A stretch of 64,000 nt of DNA from Alloalcanivorax balearicus MACL04 (lineage in GTDB: Bacteria; Pseudomonadota; Gammaproteobacteria; Pseudomonadales; Alcanivoracaceae), in assembly GCF_025532145.1 (NCBI RefSeq), contig NZ_ARXS01000004.1:124001-188000 (forward strand), in the 5' to 3' direction. The position numbers and the translations under genes were made by a program. The notes under the pieces are model-generated. The model worked only from the letters and a program-made list of their open reading frames with translations, did no database searches and was not told the DNA's origin. This document shows positions 32,175-39,568 of the stretch, piece by piece. Position 1 is the stretch's first letter; each line of letters begins with the position of its first letter.

Positions 32175-32215
32175 CGCCGGCCCCTCAGGTGTTGGCGGCT
32201 GGGAAGGTTTTGCAT
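32171..32215 (-). CDS. 14-codon upstream reading frame coupled to hpxY
   Basis: ATG at 32215 follows a strong AAGGAG with ideal spacing. The frame encodes MQNLPSRQHLRGRR and stops with TGA at 32173-32171, overlapping the GTG start of hpxY (GTGA). It could be a leader peptide that couples translation, or a remnant of a lost upstream gene. Confidence 0.4.
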   Translation of the reverse strand: MQNLPSRQHLRGRR

Positions 32216-32502
32216 TGGTGTGCTCCTTGAGAACCTTGAGACGTCCAAGGCAGACGGAGCAGTGTTCGTGCCAACCTTCGGTGCCGGAAAAATGCGGATT
32301 TGCGAGGCAGTGGGGAGAAGTGGGGCCCCGTAAAGGGGCAGAGGGGCGTGGATGTATACAGAAATGGGGCAAGCGGGCCTGGTGTGGGCCTTTTGCTTCC
32401 ATCGTGGACAGCGAAGCAGCGTTACGCTTTTGCGGGAACGCCGTGAATACATCCCCGTACAGATCCGCGTCTCTGATGGAGGCACCCCAAACCGTGATGA
32501 TC
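32216..32502. other. Control region of hpxYZ
   Basis: Between the leader reading frame and the hpxW terminator. Apart from the TGTATACA box at 32353 I see no gene or clear sigma-54 element. An open frame runs through it, but its translation does not look like protein. Confidence 0.45.
32353..32360. promoter_or_regulatory. Perfect operator TGTATACA upstream of hpxY
   Basis: Lies about 180 bases before the GTG start in the gap after the hpxW terminator. It suggests that hpxYZ(-gntR) belongs to the island regulon. Confidence 0.6.
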
Positions 32503-32526
32503 AAAAAAGGGCGCCTGGCGGCGCCC
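32503..32526 (-). terminator. Rho-independent terminator of hpxW
   Basis: Minus strand stem GGGCGCC / GGCGCCC, 4-base loop, then six T, 27 bases after the hpxW stop. It isolates hpxW from hpxYZ. Confidence 0.9.
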
Positions 32527-32552
32527 GAGAGGGTTACAAAAAGGGATGGCGT

Positions 32553-34145
32553 TCAGAGCGTCGCGACGATGCCGTCGCTGCGCGGGTCGGCGGCGCCTTC
32601 AAGCAGGCCGTTGGGATGACGCACCACGGCACCGGCGTGGCCCATGGTATCGCTGAAGTCCTCGCCCAACACTTCCACCTGATGGCCGGCGTCGCGCAGT
32701 TGTTGCACCAGGGCGGGGTCAAAACGCGCTTCCAGTTTCAGGCTGGTGCTTTGTTCCCCCCAGGTTCGACCGAGCAGCCAGCGTGGCGCGGTCACGGCTT
32801 GTTGCAAGGGCTGATTGAACAGGGCGTAACGGCTGAATACCGCCGCCTGGGTCTGGGGTTGGCCCTCGCCCCCCATGGTGCCGTACACCATGGTGCGGCC
32901 GTCGTCGAAGCGGGCCATGGCCGGGTTCAGGGTATGGAACGGTTTACGCCCTGGTTTCAGGGTATGCAGAGCGGCTTCATCCAGGGAGAAACTGATGCCC
33001 CGGTTTTGCCACAGTACTCCGGTGCCGGGCAGCACGATGCCGGCACCAAATTCCCAGTAAATGCTCTGGATGAAACTGGCGCAGCGGCCTTCACGGTCGA
33101 TACAGCCCATCCAGATGGTGTCGCCGGGTTGCGCCGGGTATGGCCAGGGCAGCGCGCTCCGGCGGTTGATGCGTTGCACCCGCTCGGCCAGATCCGATTG
33201 ACTGAGGAAGCGGGCCGGATCCTCGCTCATATAGGCCGGGTCGGTGCAATACTGGTCGCGTACCAGGAACGCCTGTTTGGTGGCCTCCACCAGCCCGTGC
33301 AGGTGATCGAAACCTTCGCCGTCCGTTACCCCGAGCCGGTCGAACAGGCCGAGAATCATCAACGAGGCCATGCCCTGGGTGGGCGGCGGCTGGTTATACA
33401 GCGTGCTGCCCCGCAGGCGCACCGACAGCGGCGGTAACGTCCGCGCCTGATAGCCGGCCAGATCCTCGCGGGTGAGCGGGCTGCCGGTCCGGGCCAGGTC
33501 CTCGGCCATGGCGGTGGCCAACTCGCCCCGGTAGAAATCCTCGGGGCCGGCCCGCCCGATACGTTCCAGGGTGGCGGCCAGTTGCGGCTGCCGCAGAATG
33601 GCACCTTCCATCGGCACCTGGCCCTGATCCAGAAAGGTGTCGGCGAAGCCGGAAACGGAGGCCAGCTCCGGCAGCTTCTGCCGGGTCAGTTGTTCCTGAC
33701 TGCGGGTCACCGCCACGCCGTCCCGGGCATGACGTTGGCCGTCTTCCAGCAAGCGCGAGAGTGGCAGCTTGCCCCCCCATTGGCGTGCCACATTCATGGC
33801 CTGACCCCAGCCGCCGACGGTGCCGGCCACGGTGAGCGCCGCCAACGGGCCGCGGGTGGGGATGCTGTCGTGGCCGCGTTCCCGGTAGTAGTCGACATCC
33901 GCGGCGGCAGCGGCGGTTCCGCAGGCTTCGATCGCCACCGGCTCCTCGCCGGGAGCGCCCAGGACCCAGAAACCGTCGCCGCCGATGGCGTTCATATGCG
34001 GGTACACCACGGCAATGGCCGCCGCCGCCGCCACCATGGCTTCGGCGGCGTTACCGCCTTCGCGGAGCACGTCCCGGCCGGCTTGGGCGGCCAGATGATG
34101 GGGTGCCACCATGACACCGCCGAGCGCGCGTTTGGTCGTCAACAT
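32553..34145 (-). CDS. hpxW: Gamma-glutamyltransferase-family hydrolase, HpxW-like (oxamate amidohydrolase)
   Basis: 530 aa Ntn-hydrolase. It is made as one chain that should self-cleave before Thr343 (PGDTIWMGCIDREG), the new N-terminal nucleophile. Upstream landmarks are GGNAAEAMVAAAAAIAVVYPH, IGGDGFW and QPPPTQGMASL; downstream GTMGGEGQPQTQ. No signal peptide, unlike periplasmic gamma-glutamyltranspeptidase. With hpxY- and hpxZ-like genes next to it, oxamate hydrolysis in the oxalurate pathway is the best call. ATG 34145 has GGAG upstream. The TauE-like gene is 24 bases upstream on the same strand. Confidence 0.85.
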   Translation of the reverse strand: MLTTKRALGGVMVAPHHLAAQAGRDVLREGGNAAEAMVAAAAAIAVVYPHMNAIGGDGFWVLGAPGEEPVAIEACGTAAAAADVDYYRERGHDSIPTRGPLAALTVAGTVGGWGQAMNVARQWGGKLPLSRLLEDGQRHARDGVAVTRSQEQLTRQKLPELASVSGFADTFLDQGQVPMEGAILRQPQLAATLERIGRAGPEDFYRGELATAMAEDLARTGSPLTREDLAGYQARTLPPLSVRLRGSTLYNQPPPTQGMASLMILGLFDRLGVTDGEGFDHLHGLVEATKQAFLVRDQYCTDPAYMSEDPARFLSQSDLAERVQRINRRSALPWPYPAQPGDTIWMGCIDREGRCASFIQSIYWEFGAGIVLPGTGVLWQNRGISFSLDEAALHTLKPGRKPFHTLNPAMARFDDGRTMVYGTMGGEGQPQTQAAVFSRYALFNQPLQQAVTAPRWLLGRTWGEQSTSLKLEARFDPALVQQLRDAGHQVEVLGEDFSDTMGHAGAVVRHPNGLLEGAADPRSDGIVATL

Positions 34146-34169
34146 GTCGTGTTCTCCAAGCCGTGGCGG

Positions 34170-35009
34170 TTACAGCAAACCGTACAGCATGCGTAGTGAA
34201 GTCAGGAAAAGGAAAAAGGCGAAAACCTGCCGTAACCGATTGGCGTTCACCGCGTGGGCAATGCGCGCGCCGATTGGCGCCATCATCATGGTCATTGGCA
34301 CGATCAGCGCCAGACCGGCCAGGTTGATGTAGCCGAGGCTCAGCGGCGGGCGATTGGGCACGCCAAGACCATTGATCAGAAAACCAATGGCGCCGGGCAG
34401 GCTGATCACCATGCCGATGGCGGCGGCGGTGCCCACCGCGCGGTGGATCGGATAACCGAAGGCGGTCAGCAGCGGTACGCTCAGCGTGCCGCCGCCAATC
34501 CCCATGAGAGTGGAGAAACCGCCCACCAGGGTGCCGATGATCTGCTTGAACGGGGTCGGCGGCAGGTCGTCGGTCAGCGCCAGGCCCTTGCCGCGGAACG
34601 CCATGTTGGCGGCCACCAGCAGAGCGACCACGGCGAAGATCGCGGTCAGAGTGGTGCCACGCAGATAGCCACTGATGGCGATGCCGATCAGTACGCCCAC
34701 CAACAAGGCAGGTCCCCAGGTACGTAGCAAGGAGACGTCCAGATTTCCCTTCTTGGCGTGGGCCCGGGACGACATGATCGAGGCCGGGATAATGGTGGCC
34801 AGGGAGGTGCCCACCGCCACGTGCATTTTCACCGACTCGTCCACGCCCAGCAGCGTGAAAAGGTGGTACAGCACCGGCACCACCACGATGCCGCCGCCCA
34901 CTCCCAACAGACCGGCCAGCAGGCCGGCGATGATGCCGGTGGCCAGCAGGGCCACCACCAGCCCGGCCAGCCATCCGACACTGTGACCACTCAAAAGCTC
35001 CACGATCAT
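34170..35009 (-). CDS. TauE/SafE family membrane transporter
   Basis: 279 aa, about eight membrane segments. The family signature GLLAGLLGVGGGIVVVPVL is near residue 30, and its internal repeat is LVGGFSTLMGIGGGTLSVPLL near residue 165. Members move sulfite, sulfoacetate or other organic anions. As the first gene before hpxW it may export or import an anionic intermediate such as oxamate or oxalurate. A TGTATACA box lies about 90 bases upstream. Confidence 0.9.
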   Translation of the reverse strand: MIVELLSGHSVGWLAGLVVALLATGIIAGLLAGLLGVGGGIVVVPVLYHLFTLLGVDESVKMHVAVGTSLATIIPASIMSSRAHAKKGNLDVSLLRTWGPALLVGVLIGIAISGYLRGTTLTAIFAVVALLVAANMAFRGKGLALTDDLPPTPFKQIIGTLVGGFSTLMGIGGGTLSVPLLTAFGYPIHRAVGTAAAIGMVISLPGAIGFLINGLGVPNRPPLSLGYINLAGLALIVPMTMMMAPIGARIAHAVNANRLRQVFAFFLFLTSLRMLYGLL

Positions 35010-35400
35010 CCCCAGACGATTTGATCTGCGCCGGCCGGGTCGCTTCCCTGGCGCGGCTCCGGATTTCCCCTAGAGGAAATTTTGGCTAGGATGCCATTTT
35101 TGTATACAAGAATAAAGCGCTGATTTATAGGGATTTTTAGGACTTTTATGGGCTATTTTGGGGCGCTTTCATGTGAGTGCACCAATATTGTGCATTGCTG
35201 TTCAGGGTTTGGCACGGCGTGGTGGTTGCGATGTGTTTTGTTGTGGCAAGAGAAGCGGGGGTAGATTTCAGATCGAGGTTTGTAACTTGTTGACTTTTAT
35301 GGTTTTGTTTTGTCTTTCGAAGCCGGTGAGTTGATTGGATGCTCGGTCCGGCATTCCAATACTGGTTATTGAGTATTCACTCTTTTGAACGGGGTCATCC
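35010..35400. other. Intergenic region with operator, boundary of the catabolic island
   Basis: About 390 bases with no credible gene. The left part belongs to the TauE control region; from about 35110 base composition becomes AT-rich, which continues into the cassette-like block. Confidence 0.45.
35101..35108. promoter_or_regulatory. Perfect operator TGTATACA upstream of the TauE/SafE gene
   Basis: Lies about 92 bases before the TauE start (in TTGTATACAAG, a 10-base palindrome). It is the rightmost intergenic copy seen in the window. Confidence 0.6.
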
Positions 35401-35778
35401 GTGTTTGCAGTAAAAGCCACCCAGCATGTTTTGGCGGTCAAGGATCTTGAGAAGACTGAAAGCTACTTTCTCGACAAACTCGGGTTTTCCGTCCGCTTCC
35501 GAGTGGACGGTTGGTCGTTCGTGAGTCTTGGTGGTTTTCACGTGATGTTGGGGCACTGCCCGGACGAGCTTCCAGCCAGTGATACGCATGAGCACTCGTA
35601 CTTCGCCTATGTAAACTGTGAGGGCATAAACGAGATTTACTGTGACTATCAGCTGCGTGGCGCCGAAATTTTCCAGGCAATATCCGACAAGCCCTGGGGT
35701 CTGCGTGAGTTCGGCGTGGCGACGCCCGAGGGGCATCGAATCATGTTCGGTGAAGACATTGATCCATCAGGGAACTGA
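35401..35778 (+). CDS. VOC (glyoxalase/bleomycin-resistance) superfamily protein
   Basis: 125 aa. A single VOC domain of two beta-alpha-beta-beta-beta units: ATQHVLAVKDLEKTESYFLDKLGF at the start, HSYFAYV in the middle, and FGVATPEGHRIMFGE at the end (HRIMFGE carries the usual C-terminal metal or aromatic positions). The GTG start at 35401 has only a weak ribosome site. Small stand-alone VOC proteins of this kind are common in integron cassettes and often relate to antibiotic resistance. The function is unknown. Confidence 0.75.
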   Translation: MFAVKATQHVLAVKDLEKTESYFLDKLGFSVRFRVDGWSFVSLGGFHVMLGHCPDELPASDTHEHSYFAYVNCEGINEIYCDYQLRGAEIFQAISDKPWGLREFGVATPEGHRIMFGEDIDPSGN

Positions 35779-35784
35779 TAACCC

Positions 35785-35868
35785 GTCGCTCAAGTACGTT
35801 CCCTGCCTTGCGGCCGTCCGGCGGAACGCCCTTTCAGGGCGCTGCTTTAGCTTTTTTCGCTAGGCAAC
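35785..35868. other. attC-like palindromic segment 1
   Basis: TAACCCGTCGCTCAAG at the left end matches 12 of 16 bases of the common attC arm TAACAATTCGTTCAAG. GC-rich inverted repeats follow (GGCGGAACGCC, GCCCTTTCAGGGC), then CGCTAGGC at the right end (attC arms often end GCGTTAGGC). It lies between two small unrelated genes, as a cassette recombination site would. Degenerate; inference. Confidence 0.35.
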
Positions 35869-35871
35869 TTG

Positions 35872-36417
35872 ATGAAATCTGAAGCCAGAATCAAACAATG
35901 GATAGCAAACGATCCCGTGCGGATGAGAGCGCTTTCCGCCGCTGCGAGTCTGGGCCTTTCGGATTGGTGTCTTGCCGCGGGATTCGTACGGAATCTTGTA
36001 TGGGACAAAGTTCATGGATTTTCACAGCCCACGGACCTGAACGATATTGATCTGATTTATTTCGATCCAATAGAGGCATCCGAGAGCAGAGATCGAAAGC
36101 TTGAGCGGGAGCTTGCCAGCGTTCTGGATGCTCCTTGGTCGGTGAAGAATCAGGCGCGGATGCACAAGCGGAACCGCGACAGACCCTACACGTCAACTTC
36201 AGATGCAATGAGTTACTGGGTTGAGGTCGAAACAGCGGTTGGCGCTGCTTTGAGCAATACCGGAGACATTCTGTTGGTGTCCCCTTTTGGCTTTGATGCC
36301 TTGTTCGATTTTACAGTAACGATTAATACAAAAAGACCAAAACCTCAGGACTTCAATGATCGCATAGTCACCAAACGGTGGCTGGAAATCTGGCCAAGGT
36401 TGGTGGTAAATGCCTAA
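35872..36417 (+). CDS. Nucleotidyltransferase-fold protein (NTP_transf_6/DUF925-like)
   Basis: 181 aa. The central motif WCLAAGFVRNLVWDKVHGF followed by DLNDIDLIYFDP carries the GG/AG...DxD pattern of the nucleotidyltransferase superfamily, and YWVEVETAVGAAL lies further on. Homologues are uncharacterised. ATG 35872 is chosen over TTG 35869. Flanked by attC-like segments on both sides. It may be a toxin-type or defence-related nucleotidyltransferase, but nothing in the sequence proves this. Confidence 0.75.
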   Translation: MKSEARIKQWIANDPVRMRALSAAASLGLSDWCLAAGFVRNLVWDKVHGFSQPTDLNDIDLIYFDPIEASESRDRKLERELASVLDAPWSVKNQARMHKRNRDRPYTSTSDAMSYWVEVETAVGAALSNTGDILLVSPFGFDALFDFTVTINTKRPKPQDFNDRIVTKRWLEIWPRLVVNA

Positions 36418-36480
36418 TCCCAGTCAGGCGCATCAATTCGTGCCTTCGGTGCCCGGGCGCGCCATTGCGAAAGGAGTGAG
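36418..36480. other. attC-like palindromic segment 2
   Basis: Contains CAATTCGTGCC, which matches part of the attC arm, and inverted GC-rich pieces (AGGCGC...GGGCGCGCC). It ends with the Shine-Dalgarno of the next gene. Weaker than segment 1. Confidence 0.25.
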
Positions 36481-36484
36481 ATAA

Positions 36485-37039
36485 TTGAGCGAGTCCGGGA
36501 TCATATTAATTGGGCCTATTGGCTCGGGTAAAAGCACTATTGCTGCACTGGTTTCAAAGAAACTCAATATGCCGCGATGTTCAATGGACGATCATAGGTG
36601 GGGGTACTATGAGGAAATAGGGTACGACTACAGGGTTGCTGAACGGTTAGAGAGAAAAGACGGCATTAATGGCGTATACAGATATTGGAAAGAGTTTGAA
36701 ATACATGCGGTGGAGCGTCTTTTATCGGAGCATAAGAATAGTGTGATTGACTTTGGTGCTGGACATTCAGTCTATGAAGATGAGGCGTATCTGAAAAGAG
36801 CTAAAATAGCAATGGGGGGATTTAAGAATGTGGTTTTGTTGCTGCCGTCTTCTGATTTGAAGTGTTCATTAAAGATTCTAAACGAGAGGAATAATTTTGA
36901 GTCAGAGAATGAGATTAATTTGAATAGACACTTTTTGGAGCACAAGTCGAACTTTGAACTAGCAAAGCACATTGTTTACACAAATGGTTGCAAGCCTGAA
37001 GATTCGGCCTTCGAAGTTATAAGGAAGATAAGTGTTTAA
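36485..37039 (+). CDS. P-loop kinase-like ATPase, AT-rich
   Basis: 184 aa. Walker A GPIGSGKST at residues 10-18, then MPRCSMDDHRWGYY, which resembles the acid acceptor region of shikimate/gluconate/AAA_33 kinases, and DFGAGHSVY. No clear Walker B. The TTG start at 36485 has AAGGAG 8 bases upstream. Base composition is near 40% GC, far below the neighbours, which indicates recent transfer. It may phosphorylate a small molecule such as an aminoglycoside-like compound, but the substrate is unknown. Confidence 0.78.
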   Translation: MSESGIILIGPIGSGKSTIAALVSKKLNMPRCSMDDHRWGYYEEIGYDYRVAERLERKDGINGVYRYWKEFEIHAVERLLSEHKNSVIDFGAGHSVYEDEAYLKRAKIAMGGFKNVVLLLPSSDLKCSLKILNERNNFESENEINLNRHFLEHKSNFELAKHIVYTNGCKPEDSAFEVIRKISV

Positions 37040-37047
37040 TAGGATAT

Positions 37048-37374
37048 ATGAGGAAATGGTGGCGAAAAACTATCCATCACCATTTGTACGTGCTGCTTCG
37101 TGTTTCCATTGTGGTTGAAGTTGCGAACAAGGCGCGGCATGACGACATGACAGACGAGGGGGCTGAAGGGCCCAAAAGCCACGTCCAAGAGGCCTTTCTG
37201 CAGTTTTCATCAGGCGAATCGAGATGTCCAAATGTTACGCCAGACTATCAACCCATCCAGTCGCACCTTAAGAAAGTGCCGGCGCAACTTCGAGAGTGCC
37301 TAGGAAGTCACAGCCAAGCGCCGGACGTCGACTTGGTTGGTGAGGTCGCCGCTATGTTGCAGGACGATACGTAA
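37048..37374 (+). CDS. Hypothetical small protein
   Basis: 108 aa, basic at the N-terminus (MRKWWRKTIHHH), with no recognised domain. It begins 8 bases after the kinase stop; AGGA lies 4 bases before the ATG. The coding potential is uncertain and the composition is odd, so it may be a non-coding frame. Confidence 0.3.
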   Translation: MRKWWRKTIHHHLYVLLRVSIVVEVANKARHDDMTDEGAEGPKSHVQEAFLQFSSGESRCPNVTPDYQPIQSHLKKVPAQLRECLGSHSQAPDVDLVGEVAAMLQDDT

Positions 37375-37435
37375 GCATAGCGCTAACGCTTAAAAGCTCT
37401 TCTGGCGTTGCAGCGCCAGTTGGGAGCTATGCGTA
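37373..37435. other. Imperfect palindrome, attC-like segment 3
   Basis: GCATAG...CTATGC at the ends, AGCTC/GAGCT inside and TGGCG/CGCCA at the tip form a long folded element, with GCTAACGC near the left end. It marks the right boundary of the AT-rich small-gene block. Confidence 0.35.
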
Positions 37436-37450
37436 TGAACTTACTAATGG

Positions 37451-38413
37451 TTAATGATTGGCCTGGCGCGGTTCGGCGCGGAAGTCGTAGGTGGCGTTGA
37501 GTCGTTGCGCCAGATAGTCGCTACAGCTGACCGGCGGGTAGTGTGGCTCCTGGTCGGGGAACAGATCGCGAGGATCGACCATGGCGTCCGGATCCGCTTC
37601 CATGAAAAACGCCACGGAGTAGCGCTCCGCTTTCGGGGTGCGTACCCGATGAGGCGTGGACTGGTAAAGGTCGTTGCTCCAGCGCATCAGGCAGTCGCCG
37701 ATGTTGCAGACAAAAGCGCCGGGAAAACTGGGGGCATCAATCCACTGGCCATCCTTGGTGCGCACCTCCAGACCGGGGACGCCATCGGTTTTCAATAGCG
37801 TGACGTTGCCGTAGTCGGTGTGAGTGCCTGCGGCGCCGTCCGCCCTTCGCGGGTCACCCTGGGCGGCCGGGTAGCGCAGCATGCGCAGGGTGGCGATGGG
37901 CTCGATCAGGCGGGACTCGAAGAAATCCTCCGCGGCGCCCATATCCAGGGCGAAGCCCCGGTGCAGGGTGCGGGCCACGTTCAGGCAGCGGTGGTAATAG
38001 TCCAGGGTCCGCTCACGCCAGCCGGGTAGATCCGGCCAGTAATTCACTCCGCAGAAGGGCTTGTTATTGAGCACGTCGGGGTGGTCCGCCGGCAGGTCAT
38101 GGCCGATGTTGAACGCTTCCTTGCTGTCGGCGCCGGAAACCGGGTTGAGTTTTTCGTCCTGGATCGCCACGTAGCCGCGATTATGCGGGGAGCGTTTGAT
38201 GGAGAGCGCCTCCTTGCGGTCGGACGGCAGTGAGAAGAAAGCCGCGGCGTCCTCGAACAATGCCTCGAACACGGAGTCCGGAATCCCATGATCCACCAGG
38301 TAGAAAAAACCGATATCCCGGCAGGCGCGACCCAGTTCGTTGGCCGTGGCCTGACGCTCCGCCGGTTGCTCGCTCGACAACCCCGCCATGGAAATGATCG
38401 GTAAGGATTCCAT
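37451..38413 (-). CDS. 2-oxoglutarate/Fe(II)-dependent dioxygenase, second copy
   Basis: 320 aa isopenicillin N synthase-like enzyme. The iron triad is His198 and Asp200 (GTHTDYGN) with His255 (STPHRVRT), and the 2OG Arg264 is in ERYSVAFF. The N-terminal LPIISMAGL and GFFYLVDHGIP match the DIOX_N domain. Similar layout to 2255-3232 but a separate subfamily. No transporter is nearby. It is followed upstream by a LysR gene on the same strand. The substrate is unknown. Confidence 0.87.
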   Translation of the reverse strand: MESLPIISMAGLSSEQPAERQATANELGRACRDIGFFYLVDHGIPDSVFEALFEDAAAFFSLPSDRKEALSIKRSPHNRGYVAIQDEKLNPVSGADSKEAFNIGHDLPADHPDVLNNKPFCGVNYWPDLPGWRERTLDYYHRCLNVARTLHRGFALDMGAAEDFFESRLIEPIATLRMLRYPAAQGDPRRADGAAGTHTDYGNVTLLKTDGVPGLEVRTKDGQWIDAPSFPGAFVCNIGDCLMRWSNDLYQSTPHRVRTPKAERYSVAFFMEADPDAMVDPRDLFPDQEPHYPPVSCSDYLAQRLNATYDFRAEPRQANH

Positions 38414-38534
38414 CGTTGTGTCCTTGATTCACCACTCGCCCGAAACCGGATTCTCGATCATGGTGGCCCGGCTTGCGTGGGGTCAACGGTTGCACCGGCA
38501 ATTGACGATGCCGATTTTCGCGCGGGGTGAGCGC

Positions 38535-39443
38535 CTATTTAGCGCGGCTGCTCTGGGGATGGGCATGCAGATACTGTTTGAGGAAGTCCAGGAACAGGGT
38601 AACCCGTGGGGCCAGGTGGCGGCCGTGCAGATAGAGGGCATTCAAGGGGGCGGCGGCCGGAGCGTGGCGGGGCAGTACCTGGACCAGACGGCCGCAGTGC
38701 AGGTCCTCGCCCACGTCCCAGATGGACTTCAATACGATGCCGGCGCCTTGCAGGGCCAGGGCATGGGCGGCCTCGCCGTCGTTGCAGCAGAAGGCGCCGG
38801 TGATGCGCACGGCGCTTTCACGTTGCCCGCGACCGAAATACCAGTCCGCTTGCGGCTGCTGTCCAATCAGGATGCAGTCGTGATCGGTCAGGTCCGCCAG
38901 TTTGCGCGGGGCGCCCTTGCGTTGCAGGTAATCCGGGCTGGCACACAGCACCCGGCGGTTGGGGGCCAGACGGCGTGCCACCATGCGCGAGTCCAATGGC
39001 TCGCCATAGCGGATCGCCAGATCGAACCCGCCTTTGGCCAGGTCTTCCACCGTGTCGGTCAGGGCCAGTTGTACCCGCAGTTCCGGGTATTCGCGGGTGA
39101 AACGTGACAGTGCCGGCACCAAGTGGCGGCGCCCGAACCCGGTGGGGGCGGTCAGGTGCAGGGTGCCGGTGACGCTGTCATGGTGATGCAGCAGGGCCGC
39201 TTCCGCCTCGTCCACCTGGGACAGCAGGCGCAGGCAATGCTGATGAAGAATGTCGCCTTCCTCGGTGAGTGACAGCCGGCGGGTGGTCCGGTGCAGCAGC
39301 CGCGCATCCAGCTGCCGTTCCAGTTCTCCCAGACGTTTGCTTACTACCGCCAGGGACAGGCCCAGTTCGCGTGCGGCGGCGGAGAGGCTGCCCCGTGCCA
39401 CGATGCGTTCGAAGATGCGCAGGTCGTTGATGTCCTTAAGCAT
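38535..39443 (-). CDS. LysR-family transcriptional regulator
   Basis: 302 aa. wHTH (INDLRIFERIVARGSLSAAAREL, AVVSKRLGELERQL, LLHRTTRRLSLTEEG) and a CrgA-type effector domain (GTLHLTAPTGFGRRHLVPAL, DLAIRYGEPLDSRMVARRL). ATG 39443 matches the family N-terminus; the 24-residue extension to 39515 does not. It is divergent from the SDR gene, with about 125 bases between them, so it probably regulates the SDR and aldo/keto reductase genes. Confidence 0.87.
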   Translation of the reverse strand: MLKDINDLRIFERIVARGSLSAAARELGLSLAVVSKRLGELERQLDARLLHRTTRRLSLTEEGDILHQHCLRLLSQVDEAEAALLHHHDSVTGTLHLTAPTGFGRRHLVPALSRFTREYPELRVQLALTDTVEDLAKGGFDLAIRYGEPLDSRMVARRLAPNRRVLCASPDYLQRKGAPRKLADLTDHDCILIGQQPQADWYFGRGQRESAVRITGAFCCNDGEAAHALALQGAGIVLKSIWDVGEDLHCGRLVQVLPRHAPAAAPLNALYLHGRHLAPRVTLFLDFLKQYLHAHPQSSRAK

Positions 39444-39568
39444 GATTATTCTCAACGATTTGGAAACAATCCTTATCCGATTACGGTGATTGTGCAACGC
39501 CTTTTGAATGCGCACATTATCTGTTCATGACGGTTTGCAGGTTTGAACCCGAAATCGGAAGGCTGAGT

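Noticed and set aside
32216-32504. N-terminal extension of the hpxY amidase to 32504
   Set aside because: The translation is not family-like, crosses the operator, and has no ribosome site; GTG 32174 is better.
32352-33437. 361-codon plus-strand frame opposite hpxW
   Set aside because: Antisense shadow that also runs through the hpxW terminator.
36670-36685. GTATACAG inside the P-loop kinase gene
   Set aside because: Lies in coding sequence, only part of the palindrome, no promoter context.
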